A DNA stretch of 64,000 nt from Ptychodera flava. Lineage: Eukaryota; Hemichordata; Enteropneusta; Ptychoderidae. Where the stretch lies: assembly GCF_041260155.1 (NCBI RefSeq), contig NC_091944.1:22245877-22309876 (forward strand). The letters are read 5' to 3'. The notes under the pieces were generated by a model. That model had not been told where the DNA came from and made no database searches. It was given only the letters and a program-made list of their open reading frames with translations. Both the position numbers and the translations under genes were made by a program. Of this stretch, positions 47,310 through 63,608 are shown one piece after another (positions within the stretch are counted from its first letter, which is position 1; the number at the start of each line of letters is the position of its first letter).

Positions 47310-48813
47310 CAAGACCGCCATTAAAAATAATACTTATTTTTAAACAGTCTGTGATTATATCCAATGCCCAAACAGCGATTTTCTCTCTCCCTTTCAGTGA
47401 CTTTATGTATTTTACTTAGTTTTCTGTGTTTCTAGGACAGAAATTGCACTTTTAATGGATATCTTAGTATAATTATAAGTATAAAGTAAATGAGTTTTTT
47501 TCTCTCCCTGTACAATATTGCATGTCTATTAGTTTGGTTGGCAACATGTCTTTGGTTGACACTCAAACTTTGTCGACAATACGCTGACTGGCTACATATA
47601 CATGAAAATACTGTATCGACATGCCAATAACAGGAAAATTCGCATTTTCTATTGGGAATAAACTATTGGAAAAAGGTATCATGCTCCCTATTTAAATTCA
47701 AATAATTTGTCACTGGGGAGGGACACTTGTTTTTGACCAAGGTTAAAGGGGAGGGTCAACATTTCTTGTGCAAGCAATCACGGGAAGGGTTGGTGTTTTT
47801 CACGCATCCGGCTTTTGAAAAGGACCCTCCCCTTCATGCGTGTTAATTCTGTCCGAGGCCCTTACCATGGACGAATGTTCTTCCTTAACCTTTATCATAG
47901 ACGAATGACCTTTCGGACTAATCCTAAGACGGGAGATCTCTGCTTCTCCCTGAGGTGGCGACAACATGTTTTTCTCGCGTTGTTTTTCAGCATCTCCGAT
48001 TCATTTATGGCACTCACAATGCATGGCCATGGCCATGGTACTAATGAGAGACGCTATCACGAGATGCCTGTACATAGTCAAATCGACATGATGCAAACCA
48101 GGAAATAAATCTTTCAGAATCGAAGTTGAAGTGAAAGACTTGGAGCAATCAATGCAATTCAGCAAGGAGACGCGTACAACGACTCCTACCCGAGCTCCAA
48201 TGTTCCAAATGACGTTATATCTACACATCAATTTAAATTATTGTATTACATTTCCCCGTGATTGCTGTCTGGTTAATAGTATGCATAGAGCCGTCATCGG
48301 GTTGGATGAGGAGACTGGTGCGATTTGTCAAATTCATAGACCAAATAAAGTCATCGCCTTTCAGAGTGTCTGTAACTTCTGGAGCTCATGTATCTCAAAA
48401 CCCAGGTTGGTGATCTTGTTTAATCAAAGAAAGGCAAGAGTCATTGTTAAACCATACCCTAAGGCCACGGCTAATTCAGTCATTTCGTTGCAGCCTTGCT
48501 GCAAAAGGTTACAATAAGCACAGAATCACCTTTAAAAGTCTGTCAATTTGCAATTTGGGGGATTGGACTTACATAACATCCATTACCCAAGCTGATTCTA
48601 ATGATGGATGAGGTAATAATATAGCAATCAAGCCGATCCCAGCGTGCGTTCACACTGACTGCATTGAGTAAATCTAATATGTGCTCGAATCCGTAAAACG
48701 CATATGCGTAAAGTGTGCTGTGTATTGTACCAAATTTTCCAATCCAGCGCAAACCACTCAGGTGCAGTTGGCCTGAAGCTTTTCCGATTCAGATTGCCAT
48801 ATACCCATGTTTG

Positions 48814-48849
48814 TGCAGACCATAGACCCTCGAGGGTCTATGTGCAGAC
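48814..48849. mobile_element. Tiny hairpin insertion (22 bp) with 7-bp flanking direct repeat
   Basis: Perfect 22-bp palindrome CATAGACCCTC/GAGGGTCTATG (48821-48842) between exact TGCAGAC copies (48814-48820, 48843-48849). Same arm as the hairpin at 2906-2938, without the loop. Confidence 0.6.
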
Positions 48850-48850
48850 A

Positions 48851-48851
<1 letters not shown>

Positions 48852-48945
<94 letters not shown>
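48852..48945. repeat. (CT)n microsatellite
   Basis: About 47 CT units with one interruption near 48888. Confidence 0.97.
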
Positions 48946-48946
<1 letters not shown>

Positions 48947-49432
48947 ACTGAACATATGGACATTTCAACCGTCCTCATGAGCCGTCGCACACTATCTAAT
49001 CCACATGTCCATTGATGACTGTCGAAGTAATTTCCTCTGAACAGGAGAATGAGCGGATGAGTGAGGGTAAGAAGTTGTCGCGCCCGCTTCCTTGAAAGTT
49101 CATGTAATCAGACTTATGTTTTGAATTAAATTCGAATTTAATATCACAACACACTGGGGATTATTTTTTGACAATTTCTTCTATGAGAGGAGTATTAAGC
49201 GCAGCCTGCCCACCTGTGACCGTGTGGTAAGCTTATCTGTTTGTTAATTGACTGCATTGCTGTCGACACGATTCGTAAGGATTTTGTTCGGGATAACAAA
49301 CAATCAGCGCCAAGATCTACCAGACGAGAGACAAAGTAGCCAAAGGATCAGCTGCAAGTTACCGTTCTTTCAATTCATACTTGTCATGACCGATGACGGA
49401 AAACGAACTGAAAACACGTCTTCTTCCTTTAC

Positions 49433-49778
49433 TGGAGGTAGAATGCGCCGCGGGGACAAATATTTGGAGTCTCAATATTTTACAATACTCTTTTGATCTA
49501 CCGTTTGTGTCGCGTGTCGGCTCATTTGAATCTCTTTGAATATCTAAAATGTTCACCGACTTATTTTTGTGAAAATCGAAAGCGGAATTTTCCCCATAAA
49601 TTTAACACAAGGATGGTGCTCATTTTGAATTTTTAATATCGTTAGGTAATTTCTTTCTCTGCTACCAAAATTTTAGACGTTTACCCCTGATTTTTATTTT
49701 TTATTTTGAAAGACGATGATTGAAGGGTAGTTTTAGCAGAAGATTAAGTTTTCACTTTTGAGTTGCGTAGTACCTTAA
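49433..49778 (+). mobile_element. MITE family A, full-length copy
   Basis: GGTAGAATGCGCCGCGGGGA to GAGTTGCGTAGTACCTTAA, 346 bp, somewhat diverged inside. Confidence 0.8.
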
Positions 49779-50231
49779 AATAGCCATCGAATGTCATTTT
49801 GGCGCACTCACGATCCGTAAACAGCTCGTACATTTTCATGATCTTCTGCTCTCATCCGCTGGCATGATAGTGCAGTGCATGTCAACTTCTTTACTTCCTA
49901 ATCTAGTGTCGTGACATTTTCACAAAGTTTACTCATCCGGAAGAAAGGTGCCATCTGGGAAAGCGATGGTTCTCGCGGAACCCTGCGATGCCATACGGTA
50001 TCCCAGCTAAGTAAACGGACGGTCACACACAAATACATACGGAAATCAATGTCAGATATATTATACAGACGGGAACGAAACATTTAATGATATACGTACC
50101 GTAAGGTCAGATATTTTGCTCATGTAGTAACTTCAAATGGTGTACTGAATACCAGGTCAACAATCTAGGATTATGTTAGTTACACTCAAGCTGCAACTAT
50201 TTCATATTTGTGTACCTTTTAGGCTCTCGAT

Positions 50232-50590
50232 TTAAGATAGAACGCTCCTAGGGGACAGATATTCGGACTTTCATATTTCTACAATTCTTTTCTGATCTAC
50301 CACTTGTGGGGGCTCTTTTTAAAGCTCTTGGAGAAAGAAAAACTTTCATTATCTTAGTTTTTCGAAAATCAAAAATTTTATTTTTCGCCATAGAGTTCAC
50401 ACAGGGATGGCGGCCATTTTGAATTTCAAAAATAGCATATTGTTGTGGAATTTGTTTCGCTAGTTCCAAACTTTTCACGGTGAACACTGATTTTTATCGT
50501 TGATTTGATAAGAGAATGGTTGAAAGTTTTATTTAGGAAAGTTTGAGCAAAAGTTTAAGTCTTTCACTTTGGAGGCGCATACTACCTTAA
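50232..50590 (+). mobile_element. MITE family A, full-length copy
   Basis: TTAAGATAGAACGCTCCTAG to GGAGGCGCATACTACCTTAA, 359 bp, TTAA at both ends; useful as family reference. Confidence 0.9.
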
Positions 50591-50991
50591 TAAGAAATGT
50601 CAAAATAGTTTGGAAGCTGATCTTGTTTAGATATGCACCGCTCGGCGTCAGCGTTAGCTGTTGAAAACAATTTCCTTGCGTGCTCATAAGCTCTAGGGAC
50701 CTTGCAGCGAAACGTATGTTAGCTCATTACACATTAACATCCGACTAACAGCAAGTTGAGTATTGACGCTCTTTTTTAAGCAATTGCACACTATCAACTT
50801 GTGGGTTGATCACAGAAAAACCTCAGCAAAACTTCACTGTTCATTTTACACCTTACTATGTACCAAAGGTCGCTTTTTTGTGAGAATAGCAATTGATAAC
50901 ATTCGGCGGCAAACAGACACGTGCACAAAAAAATAACAAAACGACTCAGGCCGAGCACTGTGGGCCAAGCTACTTCGAAGAAAGACGTAGG

Positions 50992-51326
50992 TGGCACAGG
51001 GTTACATTTTTCATAAATTTTGTTTGATAGGAGAATCTGATACTACTTATATTGTTTGACATGTTGAAAGATACTGAATGAATGAGTGACCATGCATATA
51101 TTTGACCCCGGTTTTAGACAAAATCAAATGAAACCATCGCAAAAATGAATTAATGGTCATGACCATTAATTCATTTTCGCGTTGATTTCATGTATTGTGT
51201 CTAAAACCGGGGTCGAATATATGCATGGACACTCATTCATTCAGTATCTTTCAACATGTCAAACAATATAAGTAATATCTCCTATCAAACATAATTTATG
51301 AAAAATGGCCGACTTTGTCCCTTTAA
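50992..51326. mobile_element. Foldback element (~310-335 bp), TTAA type
   Basis: Near-perfect arms from 51005 to 51158 and 51159 to about 51302 meet at GGTCATGACC (centre about 51159). The right end reads TTAAAGGGACAAAGTCGGCC on the minus strand; the left end has decayed outside CATTTTTCATAAATTTTG. No coding. Confidence 0.85.
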
Positions 51327-51329
51327 ACT

Positions 51330-53590
51330 CACCACGAGGGCACACCCATGATTGACTTAGAAATATTCGAACAGAAAGACAAGTTTGTTTTTTTCTGTCG
51401 CGAATAAACGAAAGCTTCGTCAACTTTTCTGGGTGCATAAAATTTATGTAAACTGTCACCAGCTCCCAATAAGTCACATAAGCCTTGGTTGTAAACATAG
51501 TCAACAACCATTCCGTCACCACGGAAATTTCAGTTGGCTTTTCATCGCGGTGCGCTCATGAGATGGAGTGTTCAAAATGATTGACAAGTCTGCAGCATAC
51601 CGTGGCACGATAACTTTAATAATATCCATCGTGAATTAGAGTTGATTACTCTTGAAACACGCTCACTGAGAAACTCAGGACGGATTGAAACTGTGATAAA
51701 AATGCAAGTGGGTCAATGGGAGGTATCGATGAAGTGTATTTGTGAATAGAGCGAATGCTTCTCTGATTGGAGAGCATTACACGATCTTTATGCGAAAAAT
51801 CTACGTAAAGGATATTACTTCTTTTGTGAAGGGACGCATGTATGCAGGTGGCCCTAACAGCACAAAGAATATTAGTACTTTTCATATGCGCATGTTTGAG
51901 AGCCTGTGAGTAAATACTATCGGTGGTTAATGGGTAGACAGCGTCCAGCAGTCATACTTGGAACCTTGAATGCATCAGCAGGTAACGCGACGTATACAAG
52001 ATTTGTTTCAAAATAGTTAGGAACGAAATAAATCTTCATAACTGTGAGTTGAACAATTTTTTATGGACGATTCGAGTTGGTTATCCAAGAAGAAGTGAAT
52101 TAATAACATCGTCGGCGAAAGCACAATATGGTAATAAGCAGAGAGAAAAAATGTACGGCCTTGAAGTAACTTCGGTTGGTTGTAATAACCAAGTTTGTCT
52201 AAGCAAGCGTGATGTTTGAACGTTGATGTTCGACAGTGAGAGAAAATGTATCGCCTTTCACCAATTACTTCGAATTCGGATTGAGCGAACGGACGGTCAA
52301 TTTTAATGGAAAAGTAATTTCCATTCAATATGAAGTTACCTTCCGTTTCAATCTTCCAGTAAACCATCCGGCAGGAATACGGCGTCGTTCCGACCTTCCC
52401 TGCTGTCATTGATGTATTAGATGACGCGTTCGTTGGGACGGGGGGGGGGGGGGGGGGGGGGAGGGGTTACAATATCGTGCTTGAATAGTATTTTGCGAAG
52501 GCCAAATATTCGGTTCAATGCATGAAAAGTAGCGCTATAACTTTGGTCTCAATAATCATTAATCCGTGTGGTTAATAATTGTCCCCCAGGATATTAATAG
52601 ATTGTATCTGTTTTATTAGAATGATGTCAAGCTTCTTTAAAGCTATATAAATAAGATATACAAATAGTACGAAGAATATCGATTCAAAAACGACTTACGT
52701 AAAGAAAACGTGTTTGGTAGGTTTTCTCTCCTCGGGAATGGTTCTTATAATTAAGAGAGGAAATTTATCTGATCACGTGTAAACGCTTATTCAGTAATAA
52801 TCATGGCGTCTCGCTACATTCAGATGGCTCGGATGAAATAACAAGAGGTAATCAATCGTGAAAACTACAAATTGGTCGGCCGGGACATGTTCTGTTGATA
52901 CCATAACTGGGCAGTACTGTGTGCAGTGACGATGAAATAGCAAATGCATGTCGGGCTGCTAATTTTGGCTCAACGCTGGTTGAATATGGAATAAACAAAC
53001 CTTGTTCCTAGCCTGAGTTTAACAAATTTAGATCCATCCCGGAAACTTTAGAGTCGTGAATATCTTTGTCGCCACCAAAACATTTCCTTATTGTCTCGTC
53101 GAGCTGAAATATATTGCATCCCTTTCGAGACTTTCAGTACTGGGATGTATGACTGGCAGCGCTCTACGTTAAGTTTGAACGTTGTTTGTACCCAAAGTAA
53201 TGCAGATAGATAACAGACTCTCATGTGTAACAGCAGGGTTGTTCTTCCCAGGGCATGTGCAGCCAGACGTAGTTTTTATATTTTTTCGTTTTATTTTAAT
53301 GTTTCAGACCGATAGTTTGAGCCCAAAGAAAAATTATACAGCAAATCTCGGGCATTTCAATTAACTACATATGACCAACAATCTGACTAAATCACTAAAA
53401 AACTATCTTAGTTAGTAGCTGGCTTATAACTAAGTTACTGATCAAGCAGCTAACCAGACGATAATGCACATTAACAAATAAATGACAGAAATAAGTGAAT
53501 AAATAACTATTAAAGGAAGTGTTTCAGATAAAATAAATATTGTTTTGTTTGAAGAAAGTCATGCTCACGCTCGCATCAAGAAATGCAATG
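51330..53590. other. Stretch without a supported gene
   Basis: A 130-codon frame at 52017-52409 (minus) has no family resemblance or repeat content and is left uncalled. A 22-G run sits at 52440-52461. Confidence 0.3.
52440..52461. repeat. Poly-G run
   Basis: Twenty-two G in a row, followed by GAGGGG; a likely assembly and sequencing weak point. Confidence 0.95.
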
Positions 53591-53946
53591 TTAAGGTTGT
53601 ATGCCCCTCGGAAGTGAAAGATTTGAACTTTTGCTCAAACTGCCCTCAAGGAATCTTTTAACCATTCTCTTTCAAAACCAAGAATAAAAATCGGGAGTCA
53701 CCGTGCAATTTATTGTACTAAAAAACAAATTACCCAAAAATTGTCGATATTTGAAATTCAAAATGGTCGCCATCCCCGTGTTAACTCTATGGAAATAAAT
53801 AAAATTTTCGATTTTTGAAAAACTAGGAGGGTGAAAAGTTTTCTTAAACAAAAGCTTTAAAAAGAGCTCCACAAGTGGTAGATCAGAAAAGAGTTGTAAA
53901 TGTTTGAGAGTCCGAATATCTGTCCCCGATGCACATTCTACCTCAA
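53591..53946 (-). mobile_element. MITE family A, full-length copy
   Basis: TTAAGGTTGTATGCCCCTCG to GATGCACATTCTACCTCAA, 356 bp. Confidence 0.85.
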
Positions 53947-53949
53947 CAT

Positions 53950-57072
<3,123 letters not shown>

Positions 57073-57314
57073 AGGGACATGAGTTACCGTTCTCGTGCAT
57101 CCGGCGCGAAACCGGCAGTTCAAAGTGTCATCCTGCCCACAAGGTCAGGTGGCACTTATTGGTACAGATCGAGGTTAAATCGAACACACTGACACACACT
57201 GAGGCTGAGTAAGTACCACCTAACCTTGTGGGAAGGATGACCACATGAGCAGGATTACAATTCTAGGAATCAGCTTCGCGCCCGATGCACGGGAATGGAA
57301 ACTCATGTCACCTA
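57073..57314. mobile_element. Foldback element (~240 bp)
   Basis: ACATGAGTTACCGTTCTCGT at the left pairs with the complement at 57285-57309 (ATGAGTTTCCATTCCCGTGC), then TGCATCCGGCGCGAA and TCATCCTGCCCACAAGGTC pair inward. Loop about 57170-57205. No coding; ends read AGG.ACATGAGTT. Confidence 0.8.
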
Positions 57315-59000
57315 AGGAAATAAAACTCATTTACATATTTCAAATCCTTAGTATTAAGGTATCAGCGTCATTATAATCGGATAAACTTTCACAATGAAAT
57401 ATAATCTGAGGGTGAATTATGGTTCTGCTGGTGAACTGATAAAAACTTTAATGTTTTATTGATATCGCAGCATCTCCATTGCCAGTGTAGCCTCCAGGTG
57501 TTACAGAAATTTCAATCTGATTTAACCTAATATACATCGCTCGTCAACGCACTGACAAACTCCGTTTATACTAATGTACGTAATAGGAGCAAAACCCAAT
57601 TACAGAAATTAGCGTCTTCGACAAGACTTTCATGCGTCTTAAGGACAATCAAGCTTGGCACAAGGACGAAATATCGAGAATATTAGATACGTTTTCAGAC
57701 AGCATGCAAATTCAGAATACTTAAAGGTATTTTGTTTTTAGTTCACACCTTTCCGCTGTGGTACTAGATCTTAAGATTATTGATAAGATAATTATTAATT
57801 GGTCCAGAGTTTCAAACTTAGAAATCTATAGGTATACCTATCACATATATATGCCCAATTAGTAGCTGTCAAATATACAAGAAATTTCGAGACAAATTGG
57901 ACTCGTTATACAGGCAATTGGATGACTATTGTTAAAACCACGAAATAATAAACTTGCGTATTAAAAATCTTATGTCTGTATGTAAAAAATACTAATAGTT
58001 TCTGCCGGTTTGGCTCCTTTACGTAGCATTTTAAATCTGTAAAACCGAATTCAATTTTACTGTCTTTTGTCTCAGGAAAACGAACTCTGTTCATAATTTG
58101 ATATATTTAAGAGTTCCCAGTATTAAGTTTAAAAGCGTAGGACATCCCAAGTCATTCTGATTTCTCGGCACTTCGACGCCATGACAAGAGCTGCTGTATC
58201 AAAGTGTAATTGATAGATTTTTCACACCATTCTCCATCCAAACCCTTGTTCGTCGACGATGATACACTTGAGAATTCAATCTTAATTACGTGTTCCCTGA
58301 CAATTTCCCCTCACTTAGTGCGTAAACAAATACGCGAGGTATCAACGCAGCTGCAAAATTACCGACTTGTTTACTGCTTAGGTCAAAACATCCAGTCGGA
58401 GGTGCAAATTGAGTGACATTGAAGACACATGAACAAGACGTGTGCAGTGAATCATTTATGTTCGAAGTGATAAAGCTGAGCACATTTTGGGTTGTGAAAT
58501 TGCTTTAACACATGAGGTCACTGACGCCCTCAAAACACATTTTCTTTGACCTTTGATAGTTCAAGAGCCTTATAGAGGTAATTTATGGCTAGATTATTTG
58601 AAAGGTACTTATCTGTCGATTATCAATGCTGCGCAGAATTCTACTCAACGTATTTGGGCGTTCTTTGCGCGCAGCTTTGTGCGATCATTTATTCAAAAGA
58701 ACAACATTAAAGGTAAAATAGGTGTAATATCTTTTAGTAATTTCATAATTTTTTTCTTTTAAACGAATATATTTTCCCCCTTTCCCCCTTAGGGATGTTG
58801 AAATGCCCAAAATTCTGGCCTATACGCCACATTGTATACAATTTGCAATTTATTGTTGACAAATGAGCTCCAGTCCAAACTAAAATGGATATTTATTCAC
58901 TTCAACTTTACAATATTGCGATACAAGTGAAAAAAAATGTAAATACAAAGCTCATCGAAGTGAAAGGCGATAGGTAGTTAAAATTAACTAATCTAGTTTA
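57315..59000. other. Stretch without a supported gene
   Basis: Only short frames; no splice-supported exon or repeat recognised. Confidence 0.3.
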
Positions 59001-59191
59001 GCTTCAACTCTAATAGATACATGTACTAAGTTTACAGGTTACTGCAAGTTTGAAAAATTACACTTAGAACACAGGCGACTCCAACTCTACTGCACATAAG
59101 AAAATTACTTTAAGAATTCAGCTGGATGATTATGTTAACAAAGGTTCGGAAAAGTGAAAAAATCTGACAGAATCTTCGCAAATACTGGTGA

Positions 59192-59385
59192 TTATTCACA
59201 CCGGTTTAATAATAAAAATTTGCATTCTCTTTTGAACCTGTTACTGCTTTTAATATTTCTTATGTGATCTGGGATATTGTTCCAAGTCTTTGGTCCAGCA
59301 AACCTAATAGAAAAGTCACCAGAATTGCTTTTATACTTTAAAGTATGACGATTAATCATCGGCAGCGTGACGTGTGCCATACATG
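59192..59385 (-). mobile_element. LINE reverse-transcriptase C-terminal fragment
   Basis: Frame ending in a stop at 59194-59192 reads FSIRFAGPKTWNNIPDHIRN, then SSNRFKRECKFLLLNRC. This is the conserved tail of many non-LTR reverse transcriptase ORFs (Y/F-x-GP-x-x-WN-x-(I/L)P ... FK...L). A TGA lies eight codons before the visible part, so the copy is broken. Different family from the LINE at 5405. Confidence 0.75.
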
Positions 59386-59559
59386 TGTGTCACAAAAGTA
59401 AAAAGTTTCTCAATTCAGTTGTCAATCGTACATTACAAAAAACACAAGGCTTTGTTTATAGTTCGAACATCGGGCGTCTTGACATGATTTTAAGAGTCGA
59501 TCTAGGAGCTGTATTAGGACAGCAAATAATGAGAAATGCCAATAAATATTACAGCTAAT

Positions 59560-62500
59560 TGAGCTTTAACATGTACACGCACTAACAGACTATAAGCGAC
59601 TCTGCTCACAGAACTATATTTTGTTGGATAGAAAATATCATTTTTAGTGTCGTCACTTTCGTGAAGTTGTGCACACAGCTCAGTGTGAACAAATTAAACC
59701 TGACAGTTTGATAAAATTTAATTTTCACCCGCCGAAATTTTGAGAGAAACTTCATTATATGTTCCCACAGGCAACCACTGGTAAACAAATTGATCCAATG
59801 TGATTAAGGCTTTATCGTGACAATTTACAGGCCCTGAAGCGCAATATGGGCACTTTTCTATTTACAAGTAGCGTTATGTCGGAAGAAGTAGACCTCATCG
59901 GGCTTTTTATGAAAAAGCATGAATGTAGTTATCAGAAGGTAATTAAAAAGTGTGTCACGTTGACCTTTTACGTAAACGGTAAACAGGGTTCGAAACACGC
60001 TGCTATTAGCCGTTTGTTTTTACGAGCAGGATTTCCTCCACCAAAAGACATTCTCGATATGAATTCCCAAGACCCCAGTTTTTTGCATCTTAACTAGATA
60101 CATGCAAATTATATCAGTTTCTCTTACAGCCCTCTTGAATCTTTGCATGTATCAATCTTAAGTGTACAGCTTCTAAAACACATTTCTAGTGACTTTCTGG
60201 TATGGTAAAGTGTAGATCGCAGTAGAAAGTTACCCGGTGACCCTCCTAGAGCTCCTTGGGCTTTATCGAATGTCAAAGACACGTATTAATGTAGAATTTC
60301 ATTAGCATCGTAATCGTACATTTCGAGGACATTGTGAATCAAAAATTGAATGAATATTATAGTGACAGGTAAACTTGAAATGCGTTTTAGAAGGGGCTAA
60401 CAGATCATAATTGTATTTATTATACCTATAAAGGGTAAATCGGATCGTTTTCCTATCGTCATCAATAAATACACCGGACCGGTCAGTCAGAAAAAATTAC
60501 TTTATAACGGTGAGTTATCTGGGTGTATGATTCGACGTGGCAGTCGTTGGTACATTGACTTCAGAGCAATGGATGTTCCAGTTGGCGGTTATTCAGCTTG
60601 AACTTAGCCATAAATATTGATGTTCGCATGCGTTTGTGGTTGAATAGTCCAAGTTTGACTGTTTTTGAGGACAACCAATCACAACTTCGCTATTTGACAT
60701 TCCCTTGTCGATCGTTAACCAGGAAATCCTTTCCTTTCCACGACCGGCAACTTTGCGGCAAATTGTTTACGGGGTGCATAATCTTCAAATGATTTTACGC
60801 GCCATACTACATTGTATGCTTCGTTTCATAGCATTGTATTCGTCACATATGTTAACGTAGAGAAGGTTTGAGTGTCTCCAAGGGAAGACGGCTGTCTTTT
60901 CAATGCTTATTAGCGGTATTGCGGAAGAGAGGTAATAAACAGCTTCTGATCTACTGAAGTGGCATTAAAGTATTAAAGTATACGAAGTGCGGAAGGCCAC
61001 CTTTTCCTGTTTTGCATGGACCGTGGTACGGCGGAAGAGAAAACGTGTAGTTAAATTGTGAAAACAACATATACGACACCAAGGACAGCTCTCAATAACA
61101 CAGGTTCAATCCCTTTATTGATTATTTTCGAATCCCTGTAGTCAGAGCAGGAGATAGATATCACACGCCGGATGTTACTAAATCCCAAATGTTGGTTTGA
61201 CCGAATTCACTCCTCAAAACTTAATCGCCGGAAGGAAACTTCCCTGACAACAATATCTGGTGTTAAATCAGTTCAGTTGAAGCGTTCACCATACGACTTA
61301 TTTGATATTAGACTTAATATCTTTGATATTTGACTGTCTTGTAATACATATTTGACGTGACGCAATGCTGTGCTTATGAATTAGATGGCAGCAGTGTTTA
61401 TGAGTTTTTCCTACATCGGGTCTGATCTTTTAAACGGAAGGTTTCTTGCATGTTATTACAATCGAGCTAAGAATAATGAAAATACTAGACTCAGTGCAGC
61501 TTATGATTCAAAACGTTCAATGTTGCTTTTTGACAAATGAATTATCGTCTCGACTACAATTCAACTCTCAATGCTAACATAGGAAATCGCACACTTGTAG
61601 GCCACAGGTGTTGGCAAGTTGAGAACCTGATATTCCCGCTCCTTTTTCACAAGCACAAGAAAAATATTGGAAGATTCATAAAAAATTACTGCCGAGACAA
61701 ACACAGGAACTGATCTCATTCTGTCAAAGGAGCAAGGTCACTTCTTTTGACAATAATAATGTCAATAGTGCTTTCTTTGAGACGTCTGCTAATAGTGTTC
61801 GACAGTTGTAAAAATGTCAAAAGAGTGATCGATCTAATAAAGATACAACCCCCGCTGACCTACAGGACGCCAACGATGACAGTTTTCTGGTATCTATCAA
61901 ATACACATATGTTAATAAAGTGACAACAAGCACGCTTCGAAAACGATATACATTGTTGTTATAGTTTATACTCAGTATATCAAGCACACGATACTATTCC
62001 AGATCACCATTGATTTTTCGGTTGGTGTTGAATTATTCTTCGACGGGAAAGGAACAGTGAAGATACCGATATCGTCTTATTAAGTCAGTCTACATCGATA
62101 GTTGACCTGCAGGCTGTGCAAACCGCGATTGTCAATCTAGGGCCTGTTGGAAGTGTAATTATGGTGATGCAGAACTTCGATTTAGAGAAAACGTCGATTT
62201 AATATTGATACCACCTGTAAGAATGAACTAGGTAATGGCAAGAAGCCGGTTCCATATTTTTTTTTCATCAAATTTTGCGCACATATACCCGCGCTAGCAG
62301 TTTCTATAGCGTGATCTTATCCAAATGGTGCTCATTTCAAGCGTAGCCACACCACGCAGTCAGTTTTGCGGTGCGTTGTGGGTAAAAATCCGCGTTGGAC
62401 TACGTTGATTTCACTGCTTGATTTCAGTGCCTTGGTACTTACATGAAATTGGTGGCAAGGTTATCTTGATGCATTTGCTTTTCAAATTATAGCTTTTTAC

Positions 62501-63553
62501 ACATGCCATTCGTCATAAAATATCGGAGTGTTAATTATATTTACGGTGGGTAGCTCTAAAAATACTAAAAATTACCATCTGTACCAAGAAGAAGAAAAAA
62601 TTCAGGGGCGAGATTGTTGAATAGATACCCGAAGAAAAAATTCAGTGGCGAGATTGTTGAATAGATACCCTTAAAATATCAACAAAAAGGCAGTTCTAGA
62701 AACACCAAAAAGTTTAGAGAGGTTAGTACACGCATGTTTATTTCAGCGACTCCGTGGGGGTGACGCGGGCAATTATTTCAAATATCAGCACACTTGGAGT
62801 CGTTCCTGTCATCGTTAGTCAATTTACGGCGCAGTAAATGTGTTTTTGTAAAGTCTTTAGGTACTCTGTGGCAGCTGAATCAATCGGAGAGACCAGCGTA
62901 CGTCGACCGATCGAATTCCTCCTTTAGAAATCGCGACTCGTATACGGTCTGATTGCCTTTACGATAATCAAGTCTGTCGGCTAGGTACACAGGTGCGATG
63001 CCTTTTTTTTGTCCAATTCTTTGTGAAATGATCGATTACATTCATCGCCGTGTAGATGAGGAAAAACTCGAGCTCCACTCCGACAATTAAACGGGTTCGT
63101 CACATTATTTCCCTCGGATGTAAATGAAGGCTTGCTAACGATCAGAAGTCTACACATGTACAGCTTGGTACAACAACAAGGGTCGGCTCTGTGTCCTAAT
63201 TTGCAGGTAAAAGAGGCCGCGCCACTACCAAATTGAAAAGTACCGGACTCAGACAAAAGATCAAACAAGAACAATTGCGCAAGTCAGCCGATACATAGAT
63301 GCATTTCGCAGTCAGACTTAATCTAAATCTTAATCTAAATTCATTCAACTAAACCATAATTTGCAAATTTTTGTTAGTTTTTTCGCGCTTCAGAAAACAT
63401 TCAATTATTTTAAACCCAAAGAACAGATTTTTAATATCCTAATATATTTTAATAGTTCAGTTTCTTATAAATAATGATTATATTGGCATAGTTGCAATTA
63501 ATGTAAAAGGTTTGCTATTAGTCTTTCTACCGATCACGACAACAATGATCCAT
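59560..63553. other. Stretch without a supported gene
   Basis: The 83-codon frame at 59846-60097 (plus) starts with MGTFLFTSSVMSEEVDLIGL and includes a GTAATT after CAGAAG, but no partner exon or family. A direct repeat of about 40 bases (GAAGAAAAAATTCAGNGGCG...TAGATACCC) occurs twice at 62589-62669. Confidence 0.3.
62589..62670. repeat. ~41-bp tandem duplication
   Basis: GAAGAAAAAATTCAGGGGCG and GAAGAAAAAATTCAGTGGCG each continue AGATTGTTGAATAGATACCC; one base differs across the two units. Confidence 0.85.
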
Positions 63554-63608
63554 CACACAGACACGGACACAGACACAGACACACAGACACAGACACAGAC
63601 ACAGACAC
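63554..63608. repeat. (ACAGAC)n microsatellite
   Basis: Hexamer/tetramer mix of CAGACA over 55 bases; the Val-Cys and Val-Ser frames on the minus strand come from it. Confidence 0.9.

Noticed and set aside
47046-47364. Open frames of Met or Asp runs
   Set aside because: Translation of a trinucleotide microsatellite.
52017-52409. 130-codon minus-strand frame
   Set aside because: No recognisable family, no codon or splice support, and followed by a poly-G run; length alone is not enough in 64 kb.
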